Assembly: GCA_963714875.1 (NCBI GenBank)
Contig: CAVQQI010000012.1
Span: 62,001-126,000 of the forward strand
Length of the DNA stretch: 64,000 bases
Direction of reading: 5' to 3'
DNA from: JBAOHV01 sp963714875
GTDB lineage: Bacteria; Actinomycetota; Acidimicrobiia; Acidimicrobiales; Microtrichaceae
Below the pieces are notes generated by a model. It did not search any database and was not told the origin of the DNA. It saw only the letters and a list, made by a program, of their open reading frames with translations. Shown here one piece after another: positions 52,153 through 60,538 of this stretch. Position 1 is the stretch's first letter; every line of letters begins with the position of its first letter. A program made the position numbers and the translations under genes.

Positions 52153-53103
52153 ATGAGAGCGCTCGTGACCGGCGGAGCCGGCTTCATCGGATCGAACCTG
52201 GTCGACCGGCTCCTCGCCGAGGGCCATGCGGTCGAGGTCGTCGACAACCTCTCCAGCGGCAAGCTCGCCAACCTCTCCGATGCCCGGGCGAATCGCGACC
52301 ACGAGTTCTCGTTCCACCAGATGGATGTCTGTGACCCGTCGGTGTCGGAGTTGATCGAACGACGCGCTCCCGACGTGGTGTTCCACCTGGCTGCCCAGAT
52401 CGACGTCAGGGTGTCGGTCACCGATCCCGCGTTGGACGCCCGCATCAACGTGTTGGGCACCCTGCACGTGCTCGAGGGCGCACGTCGAGCCGGGAGCGAC
52501 AAGGTGGTCTTCGCCTCCTCGGGCGGCACCATCTACGGCGATGTGGACGGTGAGGACCTGCCGGTCACCGAAGCGCACCCCCAGCATCCGGTCGCGCCCT
52601 ACGGCGTGTCGAAGAAGGTCGCCACCGACTACCTGCACGCCTACCGCGAGCTGCACCAGCTGGAGTACACCTCGCTCGCGCTCGCGAACGTCTACGGGCC
52701 CCGTCAGGACCCCCACGGGGAAGCCGGCGTGGTGGCGATCTTCGCCGGCAAGCTGCTCGCCGGCGAGCCGTGTCGCATCTTCGGCACCGGCGCCCAGACC
52801 CGGGACTACGTCTACGTCGATGATGTCGCCGATGCGTTCGTGCGTGCCGCTGATCGGGGCAGCGGCCTGCTGTGCAACATCGGCACCGGCACCGAGACCT
52901 CGGTCAACGAGCTCTACCGCTCGATGGCCGACAACGCCGGGGTGGCTGCGGAGCCCGAGTACGCAGCTGCCAGGGTGGGCGAGCTGGACCGCTCCTGTCT
53001 GGACGCGTCCCGGGCGAAGCTGCACCTGGGATGGGAGCCGTTCACCGACCTGGACACCGGCACCGGTGCCGTCATCGACTGGTTCCGCACCCAGGGCGGT
53101 TGA
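52153..53103 (+). CDS. NAD-dependent sugar epimerase, GalE-like
   Basis: A 316-residue SDR-extended protein. It has LVTGGAGFIGSNLVDRLL, VVDNLSSGKLANL, HLAAQIDVRVSV, FASSGGTIYGDVDGE, the catalytic PYGVSKKVATDY and RDYVYVDDVADAFV. The motifs fit UDP-glucose 4-epimerase and related enzymes; the substrate (UDP-glucose or UDP-glucuronate) is open. AAGGGGA lies about 10 bases before the ATG. The 114 bases upstream hold no recognised gene. Confidence 0.83.
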   Translation: MRALVTGGAGFIGSNLVDRLLAEGHAVEVVDNLSSGKLANLSDARANRDHEFSFHQMDVCDPSVSELIERRAPDVVFHLAAQIDVRVSVTDPALDARINVLGTLHVLEGARRAGSDKVVFASSGGTIYGDVDGEDLPVTEAHPQHPVAPYGVSKKVATDYLHAYRELHQLEYTSLALANVYGPRQDPHGEAGVVAIFAGKLLAGEPCRIFGTGAQTRDYVYVDDVADAFVRAADRGSGLLCNIGTGTETSVNELYRSMADNAGVAAEPEYAAARVGELDRSCLDASRAKLHLGWEPFTDLDTGTGAVIDWFRTQGG

Positions 53104-53111
53104 ACCGGATC

Positions 53112-53117
53112 TACGAT
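53112..53117 (+). promoter_or_regulatory. -10 box TACGAT upstream of the SDR gene at 53171
   Basis: Lies 12 bases before a 9-bp inverted repeat; together they form a candidate regulated promoter. Confidence 0.45.
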
Positions 53118-53128
53118 GCACCGGCCTG

Positions 53129-53151
53129 TGATCTGACACTCCGTCAGATCA
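53129..53151. promoter_or_regulatory. Perfect inverted repeat, candidate operator
   Basis: Arms TGATCTGAC and GTCAGATCA around a 5-base centre ACTCC. The element lies between the TACGAT box and the GTG at 53171, the position of a repressor site for a TetR- or GntR-like dimer. No regulator gene is adjacent. A hairpin in the leader RNA is the alternative. Confidence 0.6.
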
Positions 53152-53170
53152 GGTCCCAGGGGGTGCGAAG

Positions 53171-53920
53171 GTGCAGCGATTCGCCGACAGGTCGGTGCTC
53201 ATCACCGGCGCAGGGTCCGGCATCGGCCGAGCCACTGCGATCCGATTGGCCGACGAGGGTGCCCGGCTGACGATCAGCGACATCGACGCCGAGGGCCTCG
53301 CCGCCACCGCTGGGTCGTGTCGGGATGCCGGAGCAGCGGTCAACGAGGCGGTCTCCGACGTGGCAGACGAGGCCTCGGTCGCCGCGCTGGTCGCCAGTTC
53401 GGTCGACACATACGGCGGTCTGGACGTGCTGGTCAACGTCGCAGGCATCCTGCAGTTCAAGGACTTCCGACTCACCACCCTCGCCGACTTCGAACGCATC
53501 ATCGGGGTGAACCTGACCGGCACGTTCCTGACCTGTCGCGACGCGATGCCCCACCTGCTGTCGTCGCGGGGCAACATCGTCAACATCACCTCCACCGCTG
53601 CCCTCGCCGGTCACCCCTGGACGTCGTCCTACTCGGCGTCCAAGGGAGGTGTGCTCGCCCTGACCCTGACCTTGGCGGTCGAGTTCGGCAAGCAGGGCGT
53701 GCGCTGCAACGCCGTCGCCCCGGGTTCGATCAACACGCCCATCCAGAACGCCTTCGAGCTCCCCGAGGGAGCCGACCCGAAGCTGTTGCACCGCATCATG
53801 CCGCTGGACCGCATGCGCGGGCCCGAGAACGTGGCGGGGGCGGTCGCCTTCCTGGGCTCGGACGATGCCGCGCACGTCAACGGCGAGGTGCTCCGCGTCG
53901 ACGGGGGGACGCTGGCATGA
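53171..53920 (+). CDS. Short-chain dehydrogenase/reductase (249 aa)
   Basis: A classical NAD(P) SDR. It has VLITGAGSGIGRATAIRLA, ISDIDAEGLAAT (Asp after beta-2 favours NAD), VNVAGILQFKDF, INLT-type GVNLTGTFLTCRDAM, catalytic Ser in NITSTAALAG and YSASKGG with Tyr-Lys. Substrate unknown. It is coupled by ATGA overlap to an LLM-class oxidoreductase, a pair typical of catabolic or lipid-metabolising clusters rather than glycan synthesis. A palindromic operator candidate precedes it. Confidence 0.88.
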   Translation: MQRFADRSVLITGAGSGIGRATAIRLADEGARLTISDIDAEGLAATAGSCRDAGAAVNEAVSDVADEASVAALVASSVDTYGGLDVLVNVAGILQFKDFRLTTLADFERIIGVNLTGTFLTCRDAMPHLLSSRGNIVNITSTAALAGHPWTSSYSASKGGVLALTLTLAVEFGKQGVRCNAVAPGSINTPIQNAFELPEGADPKLLHRIMPLDRMRGPENVAGAVAFLGSDDAAHVNGEVLRVDGGTLA

Positions 53921-54810
53921 GCCCCACCGATTCCACCATGCAGTTCGCCCTGGCGCTGCCGATGCTGCCGACCGAGCACTTCCTGCCACTCGCCCGGGCG
54001 GCCGAAGCCGCAGGTTTCGCGTCGATCGCGGTGCCGGAGTCGGTGTTCTATCCCGAGACGGTCTCCGCCGAGTACCCCTACAGCGCCGATGGTGGGCGCT
54101 TCTGGGCGGCCGAGACCCCGTTCCTGGACCCCTTCGTCGCCATTCCCGCCATGGCTGCGGTCACCGAGCACATCTCGTTCTTCACCAACGTGTTGAAGCT
54201 CGGGATCCGTGACCCGCTGTTGGTCGCCAAGACCGTGTCGAGCATCGCGTCGATGGCCGACGGACGCATCGGGCTGGGTGTCGGGCTGTCGTGGATCCCC
54301 GAGGAGTTCGAGTGGCTCGGCAAGGAGATGCGCACCCGCGGCGCCCGCACCAACGAAGCCATCGAGATCATCCGACTGGTCTGCAGCGGCGAGTTCGTCG
54401 AGTACCACGGCAAGCACTACGACTTCGGTCGACTGATGGTGCGGCCGGTGGGCACCCAGCCGATCCCGATCTACGTGGGCGGACTGTCCGAGCCCGGTCT
54501 GCGGCGCGCGGCACGACTCGGTGACGGCTGGATCTCGGTCGCGAACACCTCGGCCGAGGTCAGCGAGGTGCTGCCCAGGCTCACCGAACTGCGCAGCGAG
54601 TACGGTCGTTCCGACGAGCCGTTCGCCATCAAGGCGTTGTGCACCGACGTGTTCGACCGCGGCGGATTCGCCGGGATGGCCGAGATGGGCGTGACCGAGG
54701 CGATGGTGTGCCCCTGGTACTACCGGCCCGGCGACGTGCACGCCCTGGACCACCAGTTGGAGTCGGTCGCATGGTTCGGCGAGGAGGTCGTGGCCGCGCT
54801 GCGGCCGTGA
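53917..54810 (+). CDS. LLM-class (luciferase-like) F420-dependent-type oxidoreductase
   Basis: A 297-residue TIM-barrel protein. It has PLARAAEAAGFASIAVPES, VFITNVL-type FFTNVLKLGIRDPLLVAKTV, SMADGRIGLGVGLSWIPEEFEWLG, HYDFGRLMVRPVGTQPIPIYVGG and RAARLGDGWI. This matches the probable F420-dependent oxidoreductase group; FMN use cannot be excluded. The cofE-cofD pair at 57789-59488 shows that the organism makes F420. Confidence 0.87.
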   Translation: MSPTDSTMQFALALPMLPTEHFLPLARAAEAAGFASIAVPESVFYPETVSAEYPYSADGGRFWAAETPFLDPFVAIPAMAAVTEHISFFTNVLKLGIRDPLLVAKTVSSIASMADGRIGLGVGLSWIPEEFEWLGKEMRTRGARTNEAIEIIRLVCSGEFVEYHGKHYDFGRLMVRPVGTQPIPIYVGGLSEPGLRRAARLGDGWISVANTSAEVSEVLPRLTELRSEYGRSDEPFAIKALCTDVFDRGGFAGMAEMGVTEAMVCPWYYRPGDVHALDHQLESVAWFGEEVVAALRP

Positions 54811-54826
54811 TCGGTGTGCTGCGCCG

Positions 54827-55702
54827 TCAGCCCGCGGCGGCCACCAGCTCCTCGCTGCGCCGCCAGAGCTCGGCTGCAGCCGGCCTCGACCGGGCCGCTC
54901 GGCTCGCACGTGCGCGCCGGCGGCGCACCCAGTAGTCACCCGAGGTGCGCAGCGCGTCGGGCGAGGAGGCCACGTGCACCGAGGTGCGCGCGCCCTGCTC
55001 GGGTGAGAGCAGCACGTACTTCCCCATCGACAGGAGTCGGTCGTTGAATCCGTGCAGATCGCCGTCGCGTCCGAAGCCCGAGGCGATGCTCCCGGGATGC
55101 AACGAGTGGGCGGTCACGCCGCGGTCCGCCAGCCGCCGCGCCAGCTCCGCGGCGTGCAGGATGTTGGCCAGCTTGGACTGCGCATAGACCGTCCAGGCCT
55201 GGTAGCTGCGGCGACGGTCGATGTCGTCCCAATCGATGCCGCGAGGCGCAAGTCGGTGCGCAGCCGAGGCGACGTTGACCACGCGTGCTGCGGGGGCCGC
55301 TGCCAGCTGGTCGGTCAGCAACGAGGTCAGCAGGAACGGCCCGAGGTGGTTGGTGGCGAAGGTCGTCTCGTGTCCCTGGGGTGTCTCGCTCCGGCGGTCC
55401 AACATGAGACCGGCGTTGTTGACCAACACGTCGATGCGGTCCAGGTCACCGAGGGACGCAGCGAACCGGCGCACATCGTGCAGGTCGGCCAGGTCGAGCG
55501 AGCGGGTCTCCACCGCGTCGTTGCCGCTGCGTCGGCGGACCTCGTCGACGGCTGCAGCCGCGGTGGTCGGATTGCGACAGCCCATCACGATCCGTGCGCC
55601 GGCGCCGGCCAGGGCGGCTGCGGTCTCCAGCCCGATCCCGGTGTTGGCGCCGGTGATGACCACCGTGCGGTCGTGCATCGAGGTGATGGTGTCGGGGTGC
55701 AC
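54827..55702 (-). CDS. Short-chain dehydrogenase/reductase, retinol-dehydrogenase-like (291 aa)
   Basis: It has VVITGANTGIGLETAAALA, MGCRNPTTAAAAVDEV, NNAGLMLDRRSETPQGHE, FATNHLGPFLLT, VNVASAAH and catalytic YAQSKLANILHA. The layout is that of RDH/POR-like SDRs common in Acidimicrobiia and mycobacteria; substrate unknown. The GTG start lies 6 bases after TAGGTT. It converges with the LLM gene. Confidence 0.86.
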   Translation of the reverse strand: MHPDTITSMHDRTVVITGANTGIGLETAAALAGAGARIVMGCRNPTTAAAAVDEVRRRSGNDAVETRSLDLADLHDVRRFAASLGDLDRIDVLVNNAGLMLDRRSETPQGHETTFATNHLGPFLLTSLLTDQLAAAPAARVVNVASAAHRLAPRGIDWDDIDRRRSYQAWTVYAQSKLANILHAAELARRLADRGVTAHSLHPGSIASGFGRDGDLHGFNDRLLSMGKYVLLSPEQGARTSVHVASSPDALRTSGDYWVRRRRARASRAARSRPAAAELWRRSEELVAAAG

Positions 55703-55708
55703 CGCCCG

Positions 55709-55714
55709 AACCTA
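55709..55714 (-). promoter_or_regulatory. -10 box TAGGTT sharing bases with the upstream stop codon
   Basis: TAGGTT ends 6 bases before the GTG at 55702. Its first three bases are the TAG stop of the PH-domain gene, so the box is embedded in the end of that gene. Confidence 0.5.
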
Positions 55715-57310
55715 CCTGTCGACGATCGGGGTCAGCAGCCCGGGGGTCGCTGCATCGGCCACCGCGACCGCGGTGGACAGCTCCACGTCGAGCACCTCGT
55801 AGGCGCCGCTGCCCGCAGCGGTGGTGGCGACGAGTGTTGCCAACCCACGGCGACGCTGGAACCAGGACTGGCGCACGTGCCATCCGATCACCCCATGGCA
55901 CTCGAGGGCGGTCGTGCGGCGCAGGGCGGCACCCTGGCGGGTGATCAGGAATGAACCGCTCACGCTGTGCCCGAGCCCGCGGTAGGTGTCCTCGGCGTAG
56001 AGCAGTGCCACCGCGCCGACCACCAGCGGCACTGCGGTGCCCATGGTGGGAACAGGTCCGGGGCCGATGAGGACCCACGCGGCGAAGGACACGGCGGCGG
56101 TCAGTCCCAGGGCTCGCACGATCCGCCGCCCACGGGCAGCCGGAGGGTGCGACGCCAGCGGGGTGCCGAGCGGAGAGCTGCCCGGCAGCCCGAGTGCCAG
56201 TGCCGCGAGTCGGTCCGCGCTCGCCACGGGCAGCGGCGGCGCCAGTGCATCCGCGCGGTCAGAGGTGGCCCCCTCCTGGCCGCTGAGGCCCTGGGCGATG
56301 ACCAGCAGCCGACCTGCTCGCACCGTGCGATGCAGGTACGACTGACGGAGCTCCGCGCCGCGGATGCGGGACTCGTCGATCGTGGTGACACGGGTGGTGA
56401 ACAGGCCGCGTTGGAGTCGCAGCGTGCGGCTCGGTTCTCGGACCAGTACGTAGCCCCACCAGGTCGACACGAACAGCGCGAACGATCCGATCACCCCCAC
56501 CACCAGACCTCCCACGACGACCACTGCGACCGCCAGGCCCAGTGGGGCGTCGGTGAGCCAGCCCGACCCCTGGTCCAGCACGTCGGGATCGAGAGGGTCG
56601 ACCCCCGCTGCGGAGACGAACTGGAACAGGCCGCTGAGCAGCAGGAGGGGGACCAGCAGCGTCCAGTACGACAGCACGTCGTAGGGCGCCCAGGACCAGC
56701 GGAAGCGTTCGAGCACCTGCTCCGATGGAGCGCCGAGCGGCGCCGGCCCGCCATCGGTTCCGCTCCAGCCCCCGGTCGGGCCGGCGCCGGCACCGGGTGC
56801 GCGGGCCACCTGGCCCGTCCCGGGGCCCGGGACCGCCCCGGTGACGGCGGTGGTGCGCTCGGACGGACCCAGGAGCGATGCCCGGAGCGCAGCGGCCTGT
56901 GCGGCGCGCACCGCGTCGATCCGCAGCGTGTCGCCCTCACCCATGCCGCGCTCACCGGTGCCCACCGTCACCACCGACAGCCCGAGCAGGCGGTGCAGCA
57001 GGCGAGCGGTGGTCTCGACCCGCCGGATCCGGTCGCGGGGGATGGTCACATGTGTCCTGGTCACGAGCCCGCCCCGCAGCTCGACGCGTTCATCGGTCAC
57101 CCGGTACGACGTCCGGAACCACCTGATGACGTCGGCGGCGGCGACCACGACGGTGGCGACGGCCAACAGCACCAGGCTGATGACGCTGTCGGTCACGGAT
57201 CGGTTGCCGAGCACGACGAGACCGATGAACAGCGGGACGAGCGAGCCGGCGGTCCGCACCAGGTTCACTGCGATGGTCCGAGGGTCGAGGCGGGACCACT
57301 CGGGGTCCAT
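55712..57310 (-). CDS. Bacterial PH-domain (bPH2, YdbT-like) membrane protein (532 aa)
   Basis: Three repeats of a paired-TM plus bPH2 unit. Unit 1 has TSYRVTDERVELRGGLVTRTHVTIPRDRIRRVET, cited for RGGLVTRTHVTIP. Unit 2 has LRLQRGLFTTRVTTIDESRIRG. Unit 3 has FLITRQGAALRRTTALECHGVIGW. A Gly/Pro/Ala-rich linker of about 45 residues follows unit 1. Family members are membrane proteins of unknown biochemical role, often paired with a short YdbS-like partner, as here. ATG overlaps the partner's stop by one base (TGATG). Confidence 0.82.
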   Translation of the reverse strand: MDPEWSRLDPRTIAVNLVRTAGSLVPLFIGLVVLGNRSVTDSVISLVLLAVATVVVAAADVIRWFRTSYRVTDERVELRGGLVTRTHVTIPRDRIRRVETTARLLHRLLGLSVVTVGTGERGMGEGDTLRIDAVRAAQAAALRASLLGPSERTTAVTGAVPGPGTGQVARAPGAGAGPTGGWSGTDGGPAPLGAPSEQVLERFRWSWAPYDVLSYWTLLVPLLLLSGLFQFVSAAGVDPLDPDVLDQGSGWLTDAPLGLAVAVVVVGGLVVGVIGSFALFVSTWWGYVLVREPSRTLRLQRGLFTTRVTTIDESRIRGAELRQSYLHRTVRAGRLLVIAQGLSGQEGATSDRADALAPPLPVASADRLAALALGLPGSSPLGTPLASHPPAARGRRIVRALGLTAAVSFAAWVLIGPGPVPTMGTAVPLVVGAVALLYAEDTYRGLGHSVSGSFLITRQGAALRRTTALECHGVIGWHVRQSWFQRRRGLATLVATTAAGSGAYEVLDVELSTAVAVADAATPGLLTPIVDR

Positions 57311-57792
57311 CAGGTGCCGTCCTCGGGTGTCTGCTGGGTCCGCACGGTGAGTTGGTGGACCAGCGCAGCTGCCTGGTCCGCGTCGAGCGCGGAGATCGCG
57401 ATGGATCCGGCGGCAGAGGCGGTCGTGACCCGGACCGTGGCGAGTCCGAGCGACTGCTGGAGGGGCCCGCGTGAGGAATCCACGGTCTGTATCCGTGACA
57501 TCGGTGCGACCCGCCAGTCCTGGGTCAGCCATCCCGACTTCGTGTACACCGCATCCTCGGTGACCTCCCAACGATGGATGCGGTACCGGATCCGCGGCAT
57601 CTGCACCGTGTAGGCGGTGCCCAGCCCGACGACGGCCGCTGCCACGATCACCGACCACGGGCGCCAGGACGACGCCAGCGCCGCGACCAGGACCGACAGG
57701 GCGGCGACGGGTACGACGACGGTGACGGCGCGGATGCGCCACCAGGTGACGCAGCGGGGGTCGACCGCGTGGTGTGGTGGACGGAGGTTCAG
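57310..57792 (-). CDS. Bacterial PH-domain (YdbS-like) membrane protein, apparent CTG start
   Basis: About 160 residues: two TM helices (about 18-50) and a bPH2 domain with RYRIHRWEVTEDAVYTKSGWL, cited for VYTKSGWLTQDWRVAP, and SRIQTVDSSRGPLQQSLGLATV. No ATG, GTG or TTG exists in this frame near the expected start. A CTG at 57792-57790 overlaps the cofE stop as CTGA, the same geometry as the ATGA couplings elsewhere in the window. CTG is therefore proposed, unless an undetected base error hides the true start. Confidence 0.72.
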   Translation of the reverse strand: MNLRPPHHAVDPRCVTWWRIRAVTVVVPVAALSVLVAALASSWRPWSVIVAAAVVGLGTAYTVQMPRIRYRIHRWEVTEDAVYTKSGWLTQDWRVAPMSRIQTVDSSRGPLQQSLGLATVRVTTASAAGSIAISALDADQAAALVHQLTVRTQQTPEDGT

Positions 57793-58514
57793 CGGAACAG
57801 GTCCTCGTTCGGTGACCGCACGACGTCGCTGATGACGCCGGCGCGTCCCGGATCCGGGGTGAACGCAGCGGGGTCGACGCCTCGCACGATCGCCACCGGC
57901 ACCCCGGTCGCCTTGCCCATCACCAGATCCGCTGCGCCGGCGATCTCGTCGACGATGGCGACCTCGGTCACCTGCAGCTCGCGGCCGTAGGCGTCGTGGG
58001 TGCCGCGCAGATCGAGCACCGGTCGGATCCCGGCAGAGCCGATCGCGACGTCGGTGACACCGCGCCGCCATGGGCGCCCGAAGGTGTCCGACACGATCAC
58101 CGCCACATCTGCACCGATCGTGCCCCGCAGCGCGTCGCGGATCCGTCGTGCGGAGCGGTCGGAGTCCTCGGGCAGCAGCGCTGCCCGGCCGCGCTCGACG
58201 TTGGACAGGTCGATCCCTGCGTTGGCACAGACGAAGCCATGGCGGGTCTCGCTGATGATCAGCTCGCCCCGCCGCCGCAGGATGCGCACCGATTCGCGCT
58301 CGACCAGGGGTTTGTGGCTCAACGGGTCCTCGGGATCGACATCTGCCATCGCGCCCTCGGCCTTGGACACGATCTTCTGGGTGACGACCACCACGTCGTC
58401 GGTGAGCAGTTCCTCGCCGGCGGCAGCGACCGCTCGGGCGATCAGCCCGGCAAGGTCGGCGCCACGATCGATCTCGGGCAGACCGGCGACCGGGATCACC
58501 TCGAGGCGGGTCAT
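57789..58514 (-). CDS. cofE: Coenzyme F420:L-glutamate ligase
   Basis: A 241-residue enzyme that adds gamma-linked glutamates to F420-0. It has VVVTQKIVSKAEG, ISETRHGFVCANAGIDLSNV, IVSDTFGRPWRRGVTDVAIG and DLVMGKATGVPVAIVRG. It is the short CofE form, without the C-terminal nitroreductase-like domain that mycobacterial FbiB carries. It overlaps the cofD stop (ATGA). Confidence 0.92.
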   Translation of the reverse strand: MTRLEVIPVAGLPEIDRGADLAGLIARAVAAAGEELLTDDVVVVTQKIVSKAEGAMADVDPEDPLSHKPLVERESVRILRRRGELIISETRHGFVCANAGIDLSNVERGRAALLPEDSDRSARRIRDALRGTIGADVAVIVSDTFGRPWRRGVTDVAIGSAGIRPVLDLRGTHDAYGRELQVTEVAIVDEIAGAADLVMGKATGVPVAIVRGVDPAAFTPDPGRAGVISDVVRSPNEDLFR

Positions 58515-59488
58515 CCGAGGACCGCCTGCAGGCATCGTCGGGCGAGTGCGGCGGACTCGTCCGGACCCGACATCACCGTCGGGGTCACGACGCAGCGCAG
58601 GCCCTCGTCCGCCACGTCGCCGGCCAGGTCCGCGTCGACGTCGTCGATGACCAGGGTGGAGGCGAGCGGGGCGTACCAGCGGGCGATCCCGGCGGCGGAC
58701 GCCTCGTGGCCGAGCTCGCGCAGCAGGCGATCCGCCGGTCCCTTCAGCGCTGCGCCGCCGACGATCGGGCTCACCGCGACCGTGCGCGAGCGTGCTGCGA
58801 CCACGGCGTCGCGGATCCCGGGGACCGCGAGGACGGGATCGATCGACACCACGGGGTTCGACGGCGCGATCACGACGACGTCAGCGGTCTCGAGCGCCTC
58901 GAGCACGCCGGGGGCCGGGCGCGCCTCGTCCGCGCCGACCACCTCGACGGACTGCACGGCGACGCTGTGCTGCTCTCGGACGAAGTACTCCTGGAAGCTC
59001 AGCCGTCGACCGTCGGTGGCGGTGAGCTCGGTGCGCACCGGGTCGTCGGTGGCGGGCACCAGGCCCAGCTGCAGGCCCCACGCCCTGGCGATCTCGCTCG
59101 TCACCGCGCTGAGCGTCGCTCCGGCCCGACGCCGGGACGTCCGGTACAGGTGCGTTCCCAGATCGCGGTCGCCGAGCGAGAACCAGCCCGCAGCGTCGTT
59201 GCCGGTGGGGTCGTCCGCCGAGATGCCGTTGGCCGCCGCGTAGCTGCGTACCTGTTCCATGGCCTGCCAGGTCTCGTCGACCAGGCCCCAGCCACGCTCC
59301 GGATCGATCGCCCCGGCCAGGGTGTAGGTGATGGTGTCCAGGTCCGGACTGATGTCCAGCCCGTGCAGCACGGTGTCGTCGCCGACGTTCACGACGGCGG
59401 TGATCCCCGCCGGGTCGACCACGTGGACCAGCCCGCGCAGGAACCTCGCTGCACCGACACCACCGCAGATCACCGTCACCCTGGTCAC
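58511..59488 (-). CDS. cofD: 2-phospho-L-lactate (phosphoenolpyruvate) transferase of F420 synthesis
   Basis: A 325-residue enzyme joining the lactyl or PEP moiety to Fo. It has VTVICGGVGAARFLRGL, VVNVGDDTVLHGLDISPDLDT, NGISADDPTGNDAAGWFSLGDRDLGTH (cited for GWFSLGDRD), VVIAPSNPVVSIDPVLAV and VAVSPIVGGAALKGPADRL. GTG follows TAGGGT by 9 bases. Confidence 0.93.
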   Translation of the reverse strand: MTRVTVICGGVGAARFLRGLVHVVDPAGITAVVNVGDDTVLHGLDISPDLDTITYTLAGAIDPERGWGLVDETWQAMEQVRSYAAANGISADDPTGNDAAGWFSLGDRDLGTHLYRTSRRRAGATLSAVTSEIARAWGLQLGLVPATDDPVRTELTATDGRRLSFQEYFVREQHSVAVQSVEVVGADEARPAPGVLEALETADVVVIAPSNPVVSIDPVLAVPGIRDAVVAARSRTVAVSPIVGGAALKGPADRLLRELGHEASAAGIARWYAPLASTLVIDDVDADLAGDVADEGLRCVVTPTVMSGPDESAALARRCLQAVLG

Positions 59489-59497
59489 CGGTCGGCG

Positions 59498-59503
59498 ACC
59501 CTA
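59498..59503 (-). promoter_or_regulatory. -10 box TAGGGT, leaderless-type promoter of cofD-cofE
   Basis: TAGGGT ends 9 bases before the GTG at 59488 on the minus strand; the two PH-domain genes follow in the same operon. Confidence 0.55.
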
Positions 59504-59535
59504 CCTGCAGCGAGCGCGCCGGGCGGATGCGCCGC

Positions 59536-60516
59536 TCAGCTGATGGAGTTGAGCTTGCCCGACAGCAGCGCGACGTCTGCGTCCACCATCATCGTCACCA
59601 GGTCCTCGAAACCGACCGTGGGGGTCCAGCCCAGCACGGCTCCGGCCTTCGCCGGCGTGCCGATCAGCAGGTCGACCTCGGCAGGCCGGTAGAACTTCTC
59701 GTCGATCACGACGAAGTCCTGGTAGTCGAGCCCGACGTGACTGAACGCGACCTCGCAGAAGCGCCGCACCGAATGGGTCTCGCCGGTGGACACCACGAAG
59801 TCATCAGGGGAGTCCTGCTGGAGCATCAGCCACATCGCCCGCACGTAGTCGCCGGCGAAACCCCAGTCCCGCTCGGCATCCAGGTTGCCGAGGCGGAGCT
59901 CCTCGGCCATCCCCAGCTTGATCTTCGCCACGGTGTTGGAGATCTTGCGGGTCACGAACTCCAGTCCGCGCCGGGGTGATTCGTGGTTGAACAGGATCCC
60001 GCTCGACGCGTGCAGGTCGTAGCTCTCGCGGTAGTTGACCGTGATCCAGTGGCCGTACAGCTTCGCGACGCCGTAGGGGGAGCGGGGGTAGAACGGCGTG
60101 GACTCGGACTGGGGCACCTCGACGACCTTGCCGAACATCTCCGATGACGAGGCCTGGTAGAAGCGGATGTCGGGGTCGGCGATGCGGATGGCGTCGAGCA
60201 GCCGGGTCACGCCCAGACCGGTCACGTCGCCGGTGAGCACCGGCTGGCTGAAGCTGGTCTGCACGAAGCTCTGTGCTGCCAGGTTGTAGACCTCGTGCGG
60301 TCGGTGGGTGCGCAGCAGTTCGATCATCGACGCCTGGTCCAACAGGTCACCCGGCACCGTGGCGATGCGATCCTGGAGGTGCGCGATGCGCTCGAAGGTG
60401 ACGGTCGACGAGCGGCGGACCATGCCGATCACCTCGTAGCCCTCGTCGAGGAGCAGCTCCGCGAGGTAGGAACCGTCCTGGCCGGTGATGCCGGTGATGA
60501 GCGCGCGCTTGGTCAT
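59536..60516 (-). CDS. gmd: GDP-mannose 4,6-dehydratase
   Basis: It converts GDP-mannose to GDP-4-keto-6-deoxymannose, the branch point to GDP-L-fucose (fcl, 45187) and GDP-D-rhamnose (rmd, 61230). The 326-residue protein has ALITGITGQDGSYLAELLLDEGYEV (cited for GITGQDGSYLAE), YNLAAQSFVQTSFSQP, ASSSEMFGKV, catalytic YGVAKLYGHWITVNYRE, FNHESPRRGLEFVTRKI and DYVRAMWLMLQQ. TAGAAC lies 6 bases before the ATG. Confidence 0.95.
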   Translation of the reverse strand: MTKRALITGITGQDGSYLAELLLDEGYEVIGMVRRSSTVTFERIAHLQDRIATVPGDLLDQASMIELLRTHRPHEVYNLAAQSFVQTSFSQPVLTGDVTGLGVTRLLDAIRIADPDIRFYQASSSEMFGKVVEVPQSESTPFYPRSPYGVAKLYGHWITVNYRESYDLHASSGILFNHESPRRGLEFVTRKISNTVAKIKLGMAEELRLGNLDAERDWGFAGDYVRAMWLMLQQDSPDDFVVSTGETHSVRRFCEVAFSHVGLDYQDFVVIDEKFYRPAEVDLLIGTPAKAGAVLGWTPTVGFEDLVTMMVDADVALLSGKLNSIS

Positions 60517-60522
60517 GGGTCC

Positions 60523-60532
60523 GTTCTACGCT
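60523..60532. promoter_or_regulatory. Overlapping divergent -10 boxes between gmd and the XRE gene
   Basis: Minus strand TAGAAC (60528-60523) lies 6 bases from the gmd ATG. Plus strand TACGCT (60527-60532) lies 6 bases from a GTG at 60539. The two boxes share two base pairs, so the promoters may exclude each other. Confidence 0.45.
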
Positions 60533-60538
60533 CTGGCG

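Noticed and set aside
55967..57613. Plus-strand open frame of 548 codons opposite the PH-domain genes
   Set aside because: His/Gly/Gln/Arg-rich antisense composition; the minus strand has TM segments and bPH2 repeats in the same DNA.
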